Below are positions 54,722 through 63,761 of a stretch of DNA of 64,000 nt, one piece after another (the first letter of the stretch is position 1; every line of letters begins with the position of its first letter). Location: contig NZ_CP130318.1 in NCBI RefSeq assembly GCF_032268605.1, positions 3,973,913-4,037,912 of the forward strand. The letters run 5' to 3'. The position numbers were made by a program, and so were the translations under genes. The notes under the pieces are model-generated. The model made no database searches. It had not been told where the DNA came from and saw only the letters and a program-made list of their open reading frames with translations. The DNA is from Paenibacillus aurantius. GTDB lineage: Bacteria > Bacillota > Bacilli > Paenibacillales > NBRC-103111.

Positions 54722-57211
54722 TTACCTTTCCATCGGTTCTTCGATCAGCGATACTTCTTCCATGGTCCGTTCCAAGGTTCGAATCCGGTAAGTTTTGATT
54801 TCAAAAGGCTTCAGGCTTACCGTCTGCCCGATCCCGAGAGAAGGCAGCTCCACGCTCGTGGATCTTGCGGTTCCGGTTGGTTCGAACAGACGCAGAATGT
54901 AATGCTTTTCCTCATCCTCCGCCTGTTTAAAAGCCGTCATGAGCACCGTTTCGTCACCCAGCCTAACGAGGGGTTCCGGCTTGTCTCCTGCTCCCGGCGG
55001 AAAATACGTAAGAGCATAGGGCTTCTCGTTATGAGACAAGGCTTCCCGGTCCACGGAGTTCATTCTCTCCTCGAGAGGGCCGGCATTCAGCCAGAACGAA
55101 TAGGTCCGCTCTCCTTGGTCCATCCGGTCGGAGAACCGGTCACGCGGCATGGGAAATGGCAACTTTCCTCCGGGGAGAACCGAATACCCGGGAGACCGGA
55201 GAAGGGTCAGCCGAATTTCCCCGTCCGCCATGTCGGAGCCATAGATTCCGTCATTGATGCAGGTGAAGGCCACTCCATCCTCCTTCGATACGGCGGCCGT
55301 CCATTTCTGGGCAACGGCTTCCTTCCCTTCAGATGGAAGTCGGTCCGCTCCATAAGCGACCTGCCCCCAATATTCGGGCGCGGACAAGGCGGTGGGAACC
55401 GACAGCTTAAGCAGGCTCCTTTTCTCGTTCCAATGAACGGTCAGATCCACCCGGACCTCTGTCCCTCTCTTGGGAAGGCCGTACCGCAGGCAGAGCATGG
55501 AATCCCCATATTCGAACAACGCCTCCACCACCGTTCGGGCCGCCCCATCCTCGATGACGCGAACCGCTTCGATCGGCTTGCCTCTAAGACCGGAATACCG
55601 GGCCGCTTTGGCTTTGGACATCCGCTTGAAGCGTCCTTTCAGCTTGCGGAAGCTATGGACTTGTCCCCAGGAATCATCCGCGTCTTCCAGGACAAGCGGA
55701 CAAAACGCTCCGCTTTTCAGAACCGAAACTCCCTCAACTCTATATTCCTCCACCAATCCCGTTTCCGTGCTGATCACCACCAGAAGCTCCGGGGTTTCGA
55801 ACCGGATCCGTCCGCCGCTCTCCTGAAGGGCAGGCTTCGGCTTCTCCGGCATGAACTCCACGGTACAGTCAAACCGGTTCATCGAGGACGCTTCGAGCTC
55901 CGCGTAGAAGACGACCCTTTTGCGCCAATCGATATAGAGGCTGCTCAGCTCTTTCTCCACCTGGCTGGGGAGCTTCACGCCGCTGCGCAGCACCACCGGG
56001 TAGGCAAACTCCCCTTTGGAGGATTTCGGGAGCTGGAATTCGCATTCGAACATTCCCTTAACCTTATAAGGGTGGGGATTGTACAGAAACAGCGGGACCG
56101 TTCCCTCCTCCGCCTTCTCCTGCCCCTGGGTCAGGGCAAAAAAAGCTTTGGCCTTCAGGCGCGAGAGAATTTCCAGGCCATGGTCCATTAACCGGAGGGA
56201 GTCCTCCTCAACCGGACGGATGGACGTTCCCGGCAGAATGTCGTGGAATTCCGCGGTGAGCAGATCCTGCTGCGCGTCCTTGAGCTCCCGGCCGGGGTAA
56301 GGAAGGAGCCCCTGCAGGGCCGCGTGGGAAACCATCTTCTCCACAAAGTACAGCTCGTTCTCCAGCTTGCGGTGCTTCTGCTTGATGCGGATCTGCGAGG
56401 TGTAGCAGCCGACCGCCCACGGATTCAGATCTTTCTCATGACGGGGAAGCTCCACACCGGTCTGCTTCAGCTCCGCAAAATAGTTTTCCGGAGTGGAATG
56501 AAGAAGGGTCCGGTCCTTGGTGCGGGCTTTCAGCTCCTGCAAATTATCGAGATCGAGCTTGGAAGGGCCACCCCCGTGGTTGCCGATCCCCCACAGCACC
56601 ATTCCGGTCTCCTTCTCCGGATGATCGGCGAGAAAGCCCTCTACCTTCAGGTGGGCTTTCCCGCGACCGGACAGGTACGCCTTATAGGCTCGGTGCCCGA
56701 TCACCTCCGAGCCGTCGTAGCCGACCCAGACGAACTCGTCACCCGGCAGCGGGCAATCGTTGTCCCCCGGCCGGCAGACGATATACGAATCGTAGCCCGC
56801 CTTGCTCATGATTTGAACGAGCCCCCGCGTATGGCCGAACGGATCGAAATTGATCGCCGTGGTCGGGCGGGCCCCGAACTTCTCTTGGAAATAGCGCCGC
56901 CCCGTCAAAATTTGCCGGACGAACGATTCGCCGCTCGGCATGTTACAGTCGGGCTGCAGGTACCACCCGCCCATAATGTGCCATTTGCCTTCGGCCACGA
57001 GCTTCCGGATTCTTTGGAACAAAGCCGGATCGTATTCCTCGATCCATTGATAGAGAATCACTTCATTATGGTTAAAGACGAACCCGTCGTAAGCTTCGCA
57101 AAAATCGGCCGCGATGCGGAAGGTGGAAAGAGCCTCTCCCGCCCCCTCTTCGATTTGCCACAGCCAGGCGGGGTCCAGGTGGGCATTGCAGATCAGGTGT
57201 ACGTTTCTCAT
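54722..57211 (-). CDS. Alpha-mannosidase, glycoside hydrolase family 38
   Basis: The 829-residue GH38 enzyme has the zinc and nucleophile motifs NAHLDPAWLWQIEEG (residue 9), NFDPFGHTRGLVQ (Asp nucleophile region, near 135) and GNHGGGPSK, and a long C-terminal beta domain. It removes alpha-linked mannose from oligosaccharides. No signal peptide, so it acts on imported substrate. ATG 57211 is the first Met before the conserved RNVHLICNAH start. A strong terminator separates it from the upstream binding-protein gene, so it may have its own promoter or rely on readthrough. Confidence 0.93.
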   Translation of the reverse strand: MRNVHLICNAHLDPAWLWQIEEGAGEALSTFRIAADFCEAYDGFVFNHNEVILYQWIEEYDPALFQRIRKLVAEGKWHIMGGWYLQPDCNMPSGESFVRQILTGRRYFQEKFGARPTTAINFDPFGHTRGLVQIMSKAGYDSYIVCRPGDNDCPLPGDEFVWVGYDGSEVIGHRAYKAYLSGRGKAHLKVEGFLADHPEKETGMVLWGIGNHGGGPSKLDLDNLQELKARTKDRTLLHSTPENYFAELKQTGVELPRHEKDLNPWAVGCYTSQIRIKQKHRKLENELYFVEKMVSHAALQGLLPYPGRELKDAQQDLLTAEFHDILPGTSIRPVEEDSLRLMDHGLEILSRLKAKAFFALTQGQEKAEEGTVPLFLYNPHPYKVKGMFECEFQLPKSSKGEFAYPVVLRSGVKLPSQVEKELSSLYIDWRKRVVFYAELEASSMNRFDCTVEFMPEKPKPALQESGGRIRFETPELLVVISTETGLVEEYRVEGVSVLKSGAFCPLVLEDADDSWGQVHSFRKLKGRFKRMSKAKAARYSGLRGKPIEAVRVIEDGAARTVVEALFEYGDSMLCLRYGLPKRGTEVRVDLTVHWNEKRSLLKLSVPTALSAPEYWGQVAYGADRLPSEGKEAVAQKWTAAVSKEDGVAFTCINDGIYGSDMADGEIRLTLLRSPGYSVLPGGKLPFPMPRDRFSDRMDQGERTYSFWLNAGPLEERMNSVDREALSHNEKPYALTYFPPGAGDKPEPLVRLGDETVLMTAFKQAEDEEKHYILRLFEPTGTARSTSVELPSLGIGQTVSLKPFEIKTYRIRTLERTMEEVSLIEEPMER

Positions 57212-57244
57212 AGGGGCATCGACTCCTCTTCGCGGTAAGCAAAA

Positions 57245-57264
57245 CCCCCGAAAAGATTCGGGGG
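57245..57264 (-). terminator. Terminator/attenuator after the third binding-protein gene
   Basis: CCCCCGAA (57245-57252) and TTCGGGGG (57257-57264) form a perfect 8-bp stem around a 4-base loop, followed on the minus strand by TTTTGCTT. Confidence 0.8.
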
Positions 57265-57281
57265 CCGGCTGCACGCGTCGT

Positions 57282-58862
57282 TTACTTTTTATGCGTTTGG
57301 TTGTACCAGTCCGTCGCTTCCTTGATGACCTGGTCGCCGCCGCGCTTCTTCCAGTCCGCCACGAAATCATTGAACTTGTCTACCGATTCCTTGCCGGTTA
57401 CTACTTTGGCCGCAAACTCCAGCCACAGCCCGTCATACTTCAGCTCAGGTCTGGCCTGCATGGTCGGCAGCGAAGGCATTCCCACTCCGGCATCCTCAAA
57501 GCCTTCGGCCTTGGCCACCTGAAGGGATTTTACAATCAGATCTCCGTTCGGCTTGCCTTTCAGGAACGCTTCATCGGTTAAATGGCGCTTCGGACCGGTG
57601 AAGTGAATCCACTCCTGGAACATGACCTGCTGGCCGATGGCTTCGTTGGTGGTAGGGTATTTATACTGAATTTGCCCGTTCTGCTCCGTGTAATTGACAT
57701 CCTTCAGGCCATACATGAAGAAATTGTCCTTTTCCTTGTCTCCTTCCGCGTAGAACCAGTCCAGAAACTTGATAATGGCTTCCGGGTTCTTGGCGTTCTT
57801 AGGAATCGTCCACACAAAATCGGAGACGGTCGACCCAAGCGGATAGACCCCGCCCGGCTTGCCGCTCGGTCCTACCGGAGAAGGAATGAGGGCAATCTCG
57901 GCTGTAGGCACGTTCGCTTTAATGGCGGCCAGAACTCCGTCCGGTGCGGCGGAGGTCGTTGCCCACATGCCTACGGTTCCCGCACCCTTGATTTTGGCAT
58001 CCCAATCTTTGCCCTGGTTTACGAGAAATTCATTGTCGATCAGCTTCTGATCGTATAATGTTTTGTAAACTTTAAGCGCTTCTACCATACCCGGACGGAT
58101 AAAATTCGGTACGAGCTGGTTGTTCTCAAATGTCCACGTTTGTGGATGGACGTCGTAAGCCGAGAAGAACTGGAAGCCGAAAGAGAACTTGGCCCGTGCC
58201 GAGAACGGAATTTCATCCTTCTTGCCGTTGCCGTTCGGGTCGTTGTCCCGGAAGGACGTCAGCACCTTGATGTATTCGTCAACGGTTTTGGGAGGCTGAA
58301 GACCGAGCTTGTCCAGCCAATCCTTGCGCATGTAGGTTACTGCACTGTTGCGGATCGGATTCTCCTGCGGAATTCCGTAGATTTTCCCGTCCTTGCTGAC
58401 GGCGGCATTGGCCCAGGATTCTTTCGGAATGTGCTTCTTCAGGTTAGGACCATACTTGTCGATCAGTTCGTCAAGAGGAAGCAGCACGCCGGCATCGATG
58501 GCAGGCGCCACCTCCGGCTTGTTGATCCCTTGGGTTTGAAGCAGATCAGGAAGCTCTCCCCCGGCAAAAAGCAGCTGCATATTCTGGCTGTAGTTCTGGT
58601 GTTGAATAAGCTGGAGATCCATATCCACATTGGCCATTTTCTCTACCGCTTTTACATACGGATCGTTGTTAAGGTCCGGTGAACCCTCTACATAGGAAAG
58701 CCCTCCGGTTTCAAGCGCGACCTTGATCTTGGCCGGACCTGCCTGGCTGGAATCGCCTCCCCCGTTCCCGGCTTTCGCCTGGTCATTCGCTCCTCCGCAG
58801 CCGGCAAGGGATGTCCCCAGAACGCCTGTCATCAGGGCAAGCATAATCTTTTTGTTTGACAC
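57282..58862 (-). CDS. Extracellular sugar-binding lipoprotein (LplA-like)
   Basis: The 526-residue protein has a lipobox (LGTSLAGCGGAN, Cys near residue 22), a Gly/Asp-rich linker and the LplA-type binding fold (DPYVKAVEKMANVDMDLQLI, ELPDLLQTQGINKPEV, RKDWLDKLGLQPPKT). It follows two permease genes. The adjacent alpha-mannosidase and deacetylase genes suggest a mannose- or amino-sugar-containing oligosaccharide ligand. Confidence 0.92.
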   Translation of the reverse strand: MSNKKIMLALMTGVLGTSLAGCGGANDQAKAGNGGGDSSQAGPAKIKVALETGGLSYVEGSPDLNNDPYVKAVEKMANVDMDLQLIQHQNYSQNMQLLFAGGELPDLLQTQGINKPEVAPAIDAGVLLPLDELIDKYGPNLKKHIPKESWANAAVSKDGKIYGIPQENPIRNSAVTYMRKDWLDKLGLQPPKTVDEYIKVLTSFRDNDPNGNGKKDEIPFSARAKFSFGFQFFSAYDVHPQTWTFENNQLVPNFIRPGMVEALKVYKTLYDQKLIDNEFLVNQGKDWDAKIKGAGTVGMWATTSAAPDGVLAAIKANVPTAEIALIPSPVGPSGKPGGVYPLGSTVSDFVWTIPKNAKNPEAIIKFLDWFYAEGDKEKDNFFMYGLKDVNYTEQNGQIQYKYPTTNEAIGQQVMFQEWIHFTGPKRHLTDEAFLKGKPNGDLIVKSLQVAKAEGFEDAGVGMPSLPTMQARPELKYDGLWLEFAAKVVTGKESVDKFNDFVADWKKRGGDQVIKEATDWYNQTHKK

Positions 58863-58896
58863 TCGAACCCTCTCCTTTATGGATTGCTGGAAATCT

Positions 58897-59763
58897 TTAT
58901 CCTTTCACGGACCCGAGCATCGCGCCTTTAACGAAATGCTTCTGGATCAACGGGTAGATAACCAAGATCGGTACGGTCGCCACAATAATGGAGGCAGCCT
59001 TGATCCCCTCTAACGATTGAATCGTCACGACGGCGCTTCGCATCATCTGCTCCGCATCGCTTTCGACGATGAGCCGTCTCAGAACGATCTGCAGGGGCTG
59101 AAGCTTCGGATTGCGGACGTATATGAGCGCCGCCGTATACGAATTCCAGTGGCTGACGGCGTAAAACAATCCGATGGTCGTAAGAGACGGCAGGGATAGC
59201 GGGAGAACGATTCTCCATAGCGTGCGGTATTCCCCGCAGCCGTCCATTTTGGCGGATTCGACCAGTCCCTCGGGGAAAGAACGGAAGAAGGAAATCATGA
59301 TGATAAGGTTGAAGGCACTGATCAAGCCCGGAATCATGAGGGCCCAAATGGTGTTGAGCATCCCCAAATATTTAACAAGCAAGTACGAAGGAATAAGCGG
59401 CGCCTGGAAAATCATCGTGAAGAGGATGAGCAGCATGATCGCCTTGCGGCCTCGAAGATCCGGCTTGGATAAGCCATAGGCCATCAACAGAGTAAACACC
59501 AGGTTCAACAGGGTTCCCAGCACCGTCACGACAGCCGTTACCCCAAAAGCGTTCCAGATCGGGCGGTTGTTCAGCACCGCTTTGTAGTTCTCCAGGTTAA
59601 ACTCCACCGGCAGTACGGTCACCTGCCCCGTAATCAGGGCATGTCCGCTGCTGAACGAGCCGGCCACGATATGCAGAAAGGGCAGCAGCATAACGATACC
59701 GCAAAGCGTCATGACGAGATAGTTCAGCACGCTGAAGGCTTGGCGGGAAAATAGGGCATTCAT
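58897..59763 (-). CDS. Carbohydrate ABC transporter permease (LplC-like)
   Basis: The 288-residue MalG-type permease has six membrane segments and the EAA loop FPEGLVESAKMDGCGEYRTL near residue 165. The C-terminal PILVIYPLIQKHFVKGAMLGS is typical. AGGAGGGGG precedes the ATG, 11 bases after the partner permease gene. Confidence 0.93.
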   Translation of the reverse strand: MNALFSRQAFSVLNYLVMTLCGIVMLLPFLHIVAGSFSSGHALITGQVTVLPVEFNLENYKAVLNNRPIWNAFGVTAVVTVLGTLLNLVFTLLMAYGLSKPDLRGRKAIMLLILFTMIFQAPLIPSYLLVKYLGMLNTIWALMIPGLISAFNLIIMISFFRSFPEGLVESAKMDGCGEYRTLWRIVLPLSLPSLTTIGLFYAVSHWNSYTAALIYVRNPKLQPLQIVLRRLIVESDAEQMMRSAVVTIQSLEGIKAASIIVATVPILVIYPLIQKHFVKGAMLGSVKG

Positions 59764-59774
59764 CCGTCCCCCTC

Positions 59775-60725
59775 CTAATAGATCGATTCGCCGGTCGCCC
59801 GCCTGCTGAGCTGGTTAGCTCCCATAAGCAGGATGAACCCGACAACGGATTTAAAGATTCCGATGGCCGTCGTGTAGCTGTATTGGGCCCCGAGAAGACC
59901 GACTCGGTAGATATAGGTGTCGAAAACCTCCGAGTTTACGGTGTTCAGCGGGTTCATGAACATGTACACCTGCTCGAAGCCCGTATCGAGAATGCTTCCT
60001 ATTCTTAGCAGCAGAAGGACGACAATCGTCGGCAGCAGGCTCGGCAGGGTAATGCTCCACGTTTGCCGGAGGCGCCCGGCCCCATCCACCTCCGCCGCTT
60101 CATACAGCTCGGGATTTATTCCCGCCAGAGCGGCCAAGTAGAGAATGGTTCCCCAGCCTACTTCTTTCCATATGCCCGAGACGACAATGATGCTTCGGAT
60201 ATAAGCGGGTTCCTGCATGAAGAACACCGGCGTCCCCCCGAAAGCTTTTACCACCTCGTTCAGCAGTCCCGTGGAAGGCGAAAGGAAGCTGATGAACAAC
60301 CCGCCGACGATAACCCAGGAAAGAAAGTGCGGCAGGTAGAGCACCGTCTGCAGCAATCTCTTGAACACGAGCTTGCGCATTTCATTCAGCAGCAGAGCGA
60401 GAATAATCGGTGCCGGGAAGCCGAAAACGAGCTGGTACAAGCTCAAGAGCAAGGTGTTCTTGATTATCCGCATTAGATCCGGGTAAGCGAACAAATTCTC
60501 AAAATGCTTCAGGCCGACGTATCGGCTGTGCAGCACCCCGTTGAAGATGTTGTAATCCTGAAAGGCGATGATGCTTCCGCCTATCGGGATATACCGAAAC
60601 AGAACGAAGTAAGCGAGTCCCGGCAGGATCATGGAATAAATGGCCCAATGCTTGAGGAAGTAATTCTTCTTTCTACGCCGGTGCACCGGGTGGACAGCAT
60701 CGGCACTTAGCGGTTGTTCCAACAT
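59775..60725 (-). CDS. Sugar ABC transporter permease (LplB-like)
   Basis: The 316-residue MalF-type permease has the family start WAIYSMILPGLAYFVLFRYI, YLPHFLSWVIVGGLFISFLS and the EAA loop NPELYEAAEVDGAGRLRQT. It is the first gene of the permease-permease-binding protein unit. GGAGGGGAG precedes the ATG. No ATPase gene is present. Confidence 0.93.
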   Translation of the reverse strand: MLEQPLSADAVHPVHRRRKKNYFLKHWAIYSMILPGLAYFVLFRYIPIGGSIIAFQDYNIFNGVLHSRYVGLKHFENLFAYPDLMRIIKNTLLLSLYQLVFGFPAPIILALLLNEMRKLVFKRLLQTVLYLPHFLSWVIVGGLFISFLSPSTGLLNEVVKAFGGTPVFFMQEPAYIRSIIVVSGIWKEVGWGTILYLAALAGINPELYEAAEVDGAGRLRQTWSITLPSLLPTIVVLLLLRIGSILDTGFEQVYMFMNPLNTVNSEVFDTYIYRVGLLGAQYSYTTAIGIFKSVVGFILLMGANQLSRRATGESIY

Positions 60726-60825
60726 GGCGGCCGCTCCCCTCCTCGGTTAAGTAATGTAGTCTTTACTATAAGGGGAAGGGGCGGAAGGAGACATGGTTTT
60801 TTTTGCGAAATGTTGTGATATTTTG

Positions 60826-60839
60826 TGTAAGCGCTGTCG
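60826..60839. promoter_or_regulatory. cre-like catabolite repression site
   Basis: TGTAAGCGCTGTCG matches the cre consensus TGWAANCGNTNWCA at all but the last position and lies about 100 bases upstream of the permease operon. Confidence 0.5.
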
Positions 60840-60867
60840 GGGTGGGTCCTAGAGGGGAAAAGGAAAA

Positions 60868-60893
60868 ACCTTGAAGGATAAATCCCTCAAGGT
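60868..60893 (-). terminator. Terminator after the BNR-4 pseudogene
   Basis: ACCTTGA (60868-60874) and TCAAGGT (60887-60893) pair around a 12-base loop. On the minus strand TTTTTCCTTTT follows. Confidence 0.75.
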
Positions 60894-60898
60894 CTTAG

Positions 60899-62147
60899 TT
60901 AACTCCTATCATGCTGCAAAGGAACCATTTTAATCTGCGTATCGTAATCGGTCCAATGGGTATAGCTGCCGTGCATCCAGAACAACAAGCCGTTTCGGCC
61001 GGAATGCCCCCTGGACACGAAGGGCCTTACATTATGCCTCGCCGATTTCTCCGTGACAGCTTCCTTCGCCCAGGTTTCCCCGTGATCCGGCGTGTACCAG
61101 TGTTCAATCTCGAAGACCCCCTCGACGCATCGGGATAGATACACATGGGAGGGATCATGATGATCAAGGATAAGGCCTCCTGAGTAGTAAGGCTCCGTCT
61201 CAATCGCTCCCGGAGGCGTCTCGGGAAACCAAGGGCCGGCCTCACAGATTTCTACGTGCCTCCATTCCGCCCCGTCCCACCGGGAGTACCAGTACCGATG
61301 GTCCTCCTCCTTATTAAAGACAACGTACACGACGACAGGCTGGTTGTGGCTGTCTAACGCTATATCCCATATCCACGTTTTCCGTCCTAGCTGTTTGGCG
61401 TCATAAACGGCGTGCACCTCGGCAGGGTTCAAAGGCAGGTGCGAGATATCCTTTATGGGGGTTCCGTCCACTTGATAAATAGAGCCCTTGGCTGTAATAC
61501 GCACAGTAAATGCTGTTGGCTGGTTCTACGTTCGGATGGCCGTCGGTAAAGGCAAAGTAGATTTTCTCGTTAGAGTCTGTCGCATATTTAATATAGGGTC
61601 TTGCCCCGCTTCCCTGGATAAGGGTCCGGGCCGGCTCCCACTCTCCCTCATGGCTGCACTGGGAATAATTCGGCTTAAAGTCACCGCCCCTCCAAAACAG
61701 GAACTGCTTTGCTTCGGATAGCAGGTAAACCGGATTGGGATAGGTAAAACCGAAACGGCCTTCGGTGTTCACGACAAGCTTCCGTTCCGGCCCCCATCCC
61801 GAGATATCTTCCGGGGATAACGACTTCCGGTAATACATGTGGTCCCCGTTATGCGCCGAATAATAAACGGTCACAAACCCCTCTGCGTCTATATGGATGG
61901 CAGGATTCGCGTGATCGTCCTTCTGTAAGCCATGCTTTAGCATCACCGACGCGATTTGCCCCGTTTGGTGATCATAGCTTCCGGCCATCACGTGTCCTTC
62001 CCGGGTCAACCATCCGATGTAAGTTTTTTGATACTCCCCTTCCCAATAAACGGCTCGAGGGTCCGCAAAAAAACACCAAGCTCCGTCCTCCGTTAAAGCA
62101 GGGAAGCTTTCTCCAGCTAAATCATGGGTCAGGCGGGCCTCTTTCAT
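60899..62147 (-). pseudogene. BNR-4 repeat-containing protein, broken by a frameshift
   Basis: Two overlapping frames (61401-62147 and 60899-61504) together make one BNR-4 protein of about 415 residues. The first half carries FFADPRAVYWEGEYQKTYIG and YSAHNGDHMYYRKSLS, the second SIYQVDGTPIKDISHLPLNP and HNVRPFVSRGHSGRNGLLFW. The break is near 61490-61491: removing one base there joins CAYYS to KGSIYQ, the usual run in homologues. BNR-4 proteins bind or degrade polysaccharides in glycan loci, often beside sulfatases. It may be a true pseudogene, a sequencing error, or programmed slippage. Confidence 0.8.
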
Positions 62148-62163
62148 GCTCTTATCCCCCTTC

Positions 62164-62232
62164 TTACTTCAAACGATCATAAGCGGCCTGGGTGATCTTA
62201 GCCAGCTCATCCCGATTCCCCTGTATAAGATT
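62164..62232 (-). pseudogene. Possible remnant of a binding-protein C-terminus
   Basis: A 22-codon stretch ending in a stop reads DELAKITQAAYDRLK at its end, like the C-terminal helix of LplA-type sugar-binding proteins (xLxKIxQxAYDRxxK). An in-frame stop lies just upstream, so no complete gene remains. Recognition is by resemblance only. Confidence 0.3.
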
Positions 62233-62294
62233 TTAAGCTGCTAAGACCATTATACTTCTTAAATCCAGTTAGCGGACGACAGGGCAAATAAAAA

Positions 62295-62319
62295 GCCTCC
62301 GGGCTTTTATGCCAGAGGC
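62295..62319 (-). terminator. Terminator of the sulfatase operon
   Basis: GCCTC (62295-62299) and GAGGC (62315-62319) enclose an inner GGC/GCC stem. On the minus strand TTTTTATTT follows directly, just after the sulfatase stop. Confidence 0.75.
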
Positions 62320-62327
62320 ATGAAAAT

Positions 62328-63761
62328 TTATGGTGTCTGTTCTTCCATGACTTCCGATTCGAAAACGACGCCTTCCTCATTCGCAAAGCAGCTTACGATC
62401 GCCTGTCTGGCAAAATCGCCGCTGGCTTCCGACCATTGAAGCAGCATTTCGCGGAGTCTCTCCTTCGGTTCGGCATATCCGGGATCGTGGATTCGGTTCA
62501 CCATTTCATCGGGGTCTTGCTCCAGATCGTACAGTTCATCCGTCTCATGGGCCCGGAAGACGTATTTGTAGCGGGCCGTTCTGACGGCGCGTACGCACTG
62601 CATGGCCGTGGTGCCATGGTGCTCCACGTACACGGCGTCACGTCCCGTTCCGTCTTTTCCGTAAAGACTGGGAAGAAAGGAAACGCTGTCAAGCTTCCCG
62701 TCCGCCTGCCCTCCCGCCACCTCCATAAGGGTATGGAACAAGTCCTGCAAACTGACCAGCTCGTCACGCATTCCCGGAATCAGCCTTCCCTTCCAATAAA
62801 CAACCAGCGGGACCCGGATGAGATCGTCCAGCATGATGGCCGTCTTACCTACTAGACCATGACGTCCCATCATCTCGCCGTGATCGGAAGTAAAAATGAT
62901 CATGGTATGGTCTATTAAACCGGTCTCCTCCAGCTTTTTTACTATGGAGCCGAACGCGTCGTCAACCATGGTCACCAAACCGAAATACTTGGCCAGTGCT
63001 TTCGCCATGACCGGCCACTGGTTCGGCAGACGGCAAAAATTGATATTGAGGTAATTTTTCCGATACGTCTCCGGTCTGCCTCTCCAATCATCGCGGTAGC
63101 TGGGCCATTCCAGGATCTGCTGAGGATCGTATAGGGACGCGTATGGCTCCGGAACGATCCAAGGAACGTGAGGTTTCCCGCATGAGGCGAAGAGGAAGAA
63201 CGGCTCCTCGTCCTCCTGGTGAGCCTCCAGCCATCCATTCACGGCTTCGGCCAGCCGGAATTCATCGGTTTCGCTGGGGAGAGCATCGCTGCCGCCCGCC
63301 AGCACCTTTTCTCCGGTCCGGTCTTTCAGGACGACCTTGTCGCGGACCCGGCCGCATTCCGGATGATCGTGAGCAGCCCGCTTTTTCAACTCTTCGTCAA
63401 AGCCGTGTTCGGTGGGCAGCGAGCTCCCCACATGCCACTTGCCGGCATATACGGTGCGGTACCCCCTCTCCCGCAGAGTGGTGCCGATCGTTCGCGTTCC
63501 CTCGGACAAACGCTCCTGCAGGGTAAGCGCCGAATGTGCGTTCATCACAAGCCGATGCTCATGCGGGTATAAGCCGGTCATGACGGTTGCTCTGGATGGG
63601 GTGCACATCGGGCAGGCGGTGAAGGCCCGGCTAAACGTAACCCCTTCCTCCATTAGAGCATCCAGATGCGGAGTCCGGCAAACCCCTGCTGGTCCAATCG
63701 TATCCGCGTGCTGCTGATCCGTCATAAAAACGAGAATATGGGGTCGTTCCCTATGGTTCAT
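62328..63761 (-). CDS. Type I sulfatase (arylsulfatase family)
   Basis: The 477-residue sulfatase has the metal site start HILVFMTDQQHADTIG and the formylglycine motif CTPSRATVMTG (Cys near residue 52), plus FTSDHGEMMGRHGL and GKWHVGSSL. It removes sulfate esters from glycans after its Cys is converted to formylglycine. No signal peptide, so it works in the cytoplasm on imported substrate. AAAGGAAG lies 5 bases before ATG 63761. The start overlaps the next gene by 4 bases. Confidence 0.93.
   Translation of the reverse strand: MNHRERPHILVFMTDQQHADTIGPAGVCRTPHLDALMEEGVTFSRAFTACPMCTPSRATVMTGLYPHEHRLVMNAHSALTLQERLSEGTRTIGTTLRERGYRTVYAGKWHVGSSLPTEHGFDEELKKRAAHDHPECGRVRDKVVLKDRTGEKVLAGGSDALPSETDEFRLAEAVNGWLEAHQEDEEPFFLFASCGKPHVPWIVPEPYASLYDPQQILEWPSYRDDWRGRPETYRKNYLNINFCRLPNQWPVMAKALAKYFGLVTMVDDAFGSIVKKLEETGLIDHTMIIFTSDHGEMMGRHGLVGKTAIMLDDLIRVPLVVYWKGRLIPGMRDELVSLQDLFHTLMEVAGGQADGKLDSVSFLPSLYGKDGTGRDAVYVEHHGTTAMQCVRAVRTARYKYVFRAHETDELYDLEQDPDEMVNRIHDPGYAEPKERLREMLLQWSEASGDFARQAIVSCFANEEGVVFESEVMEEQTP

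Noticed and set aside
54902-56191. Plus-strand open frame of 429 codons opposite the GH38 gene
   Set aside because: The opposite strand encodes a clear alpha-mannosidase; no domain or ribosome binding site supports this frame.
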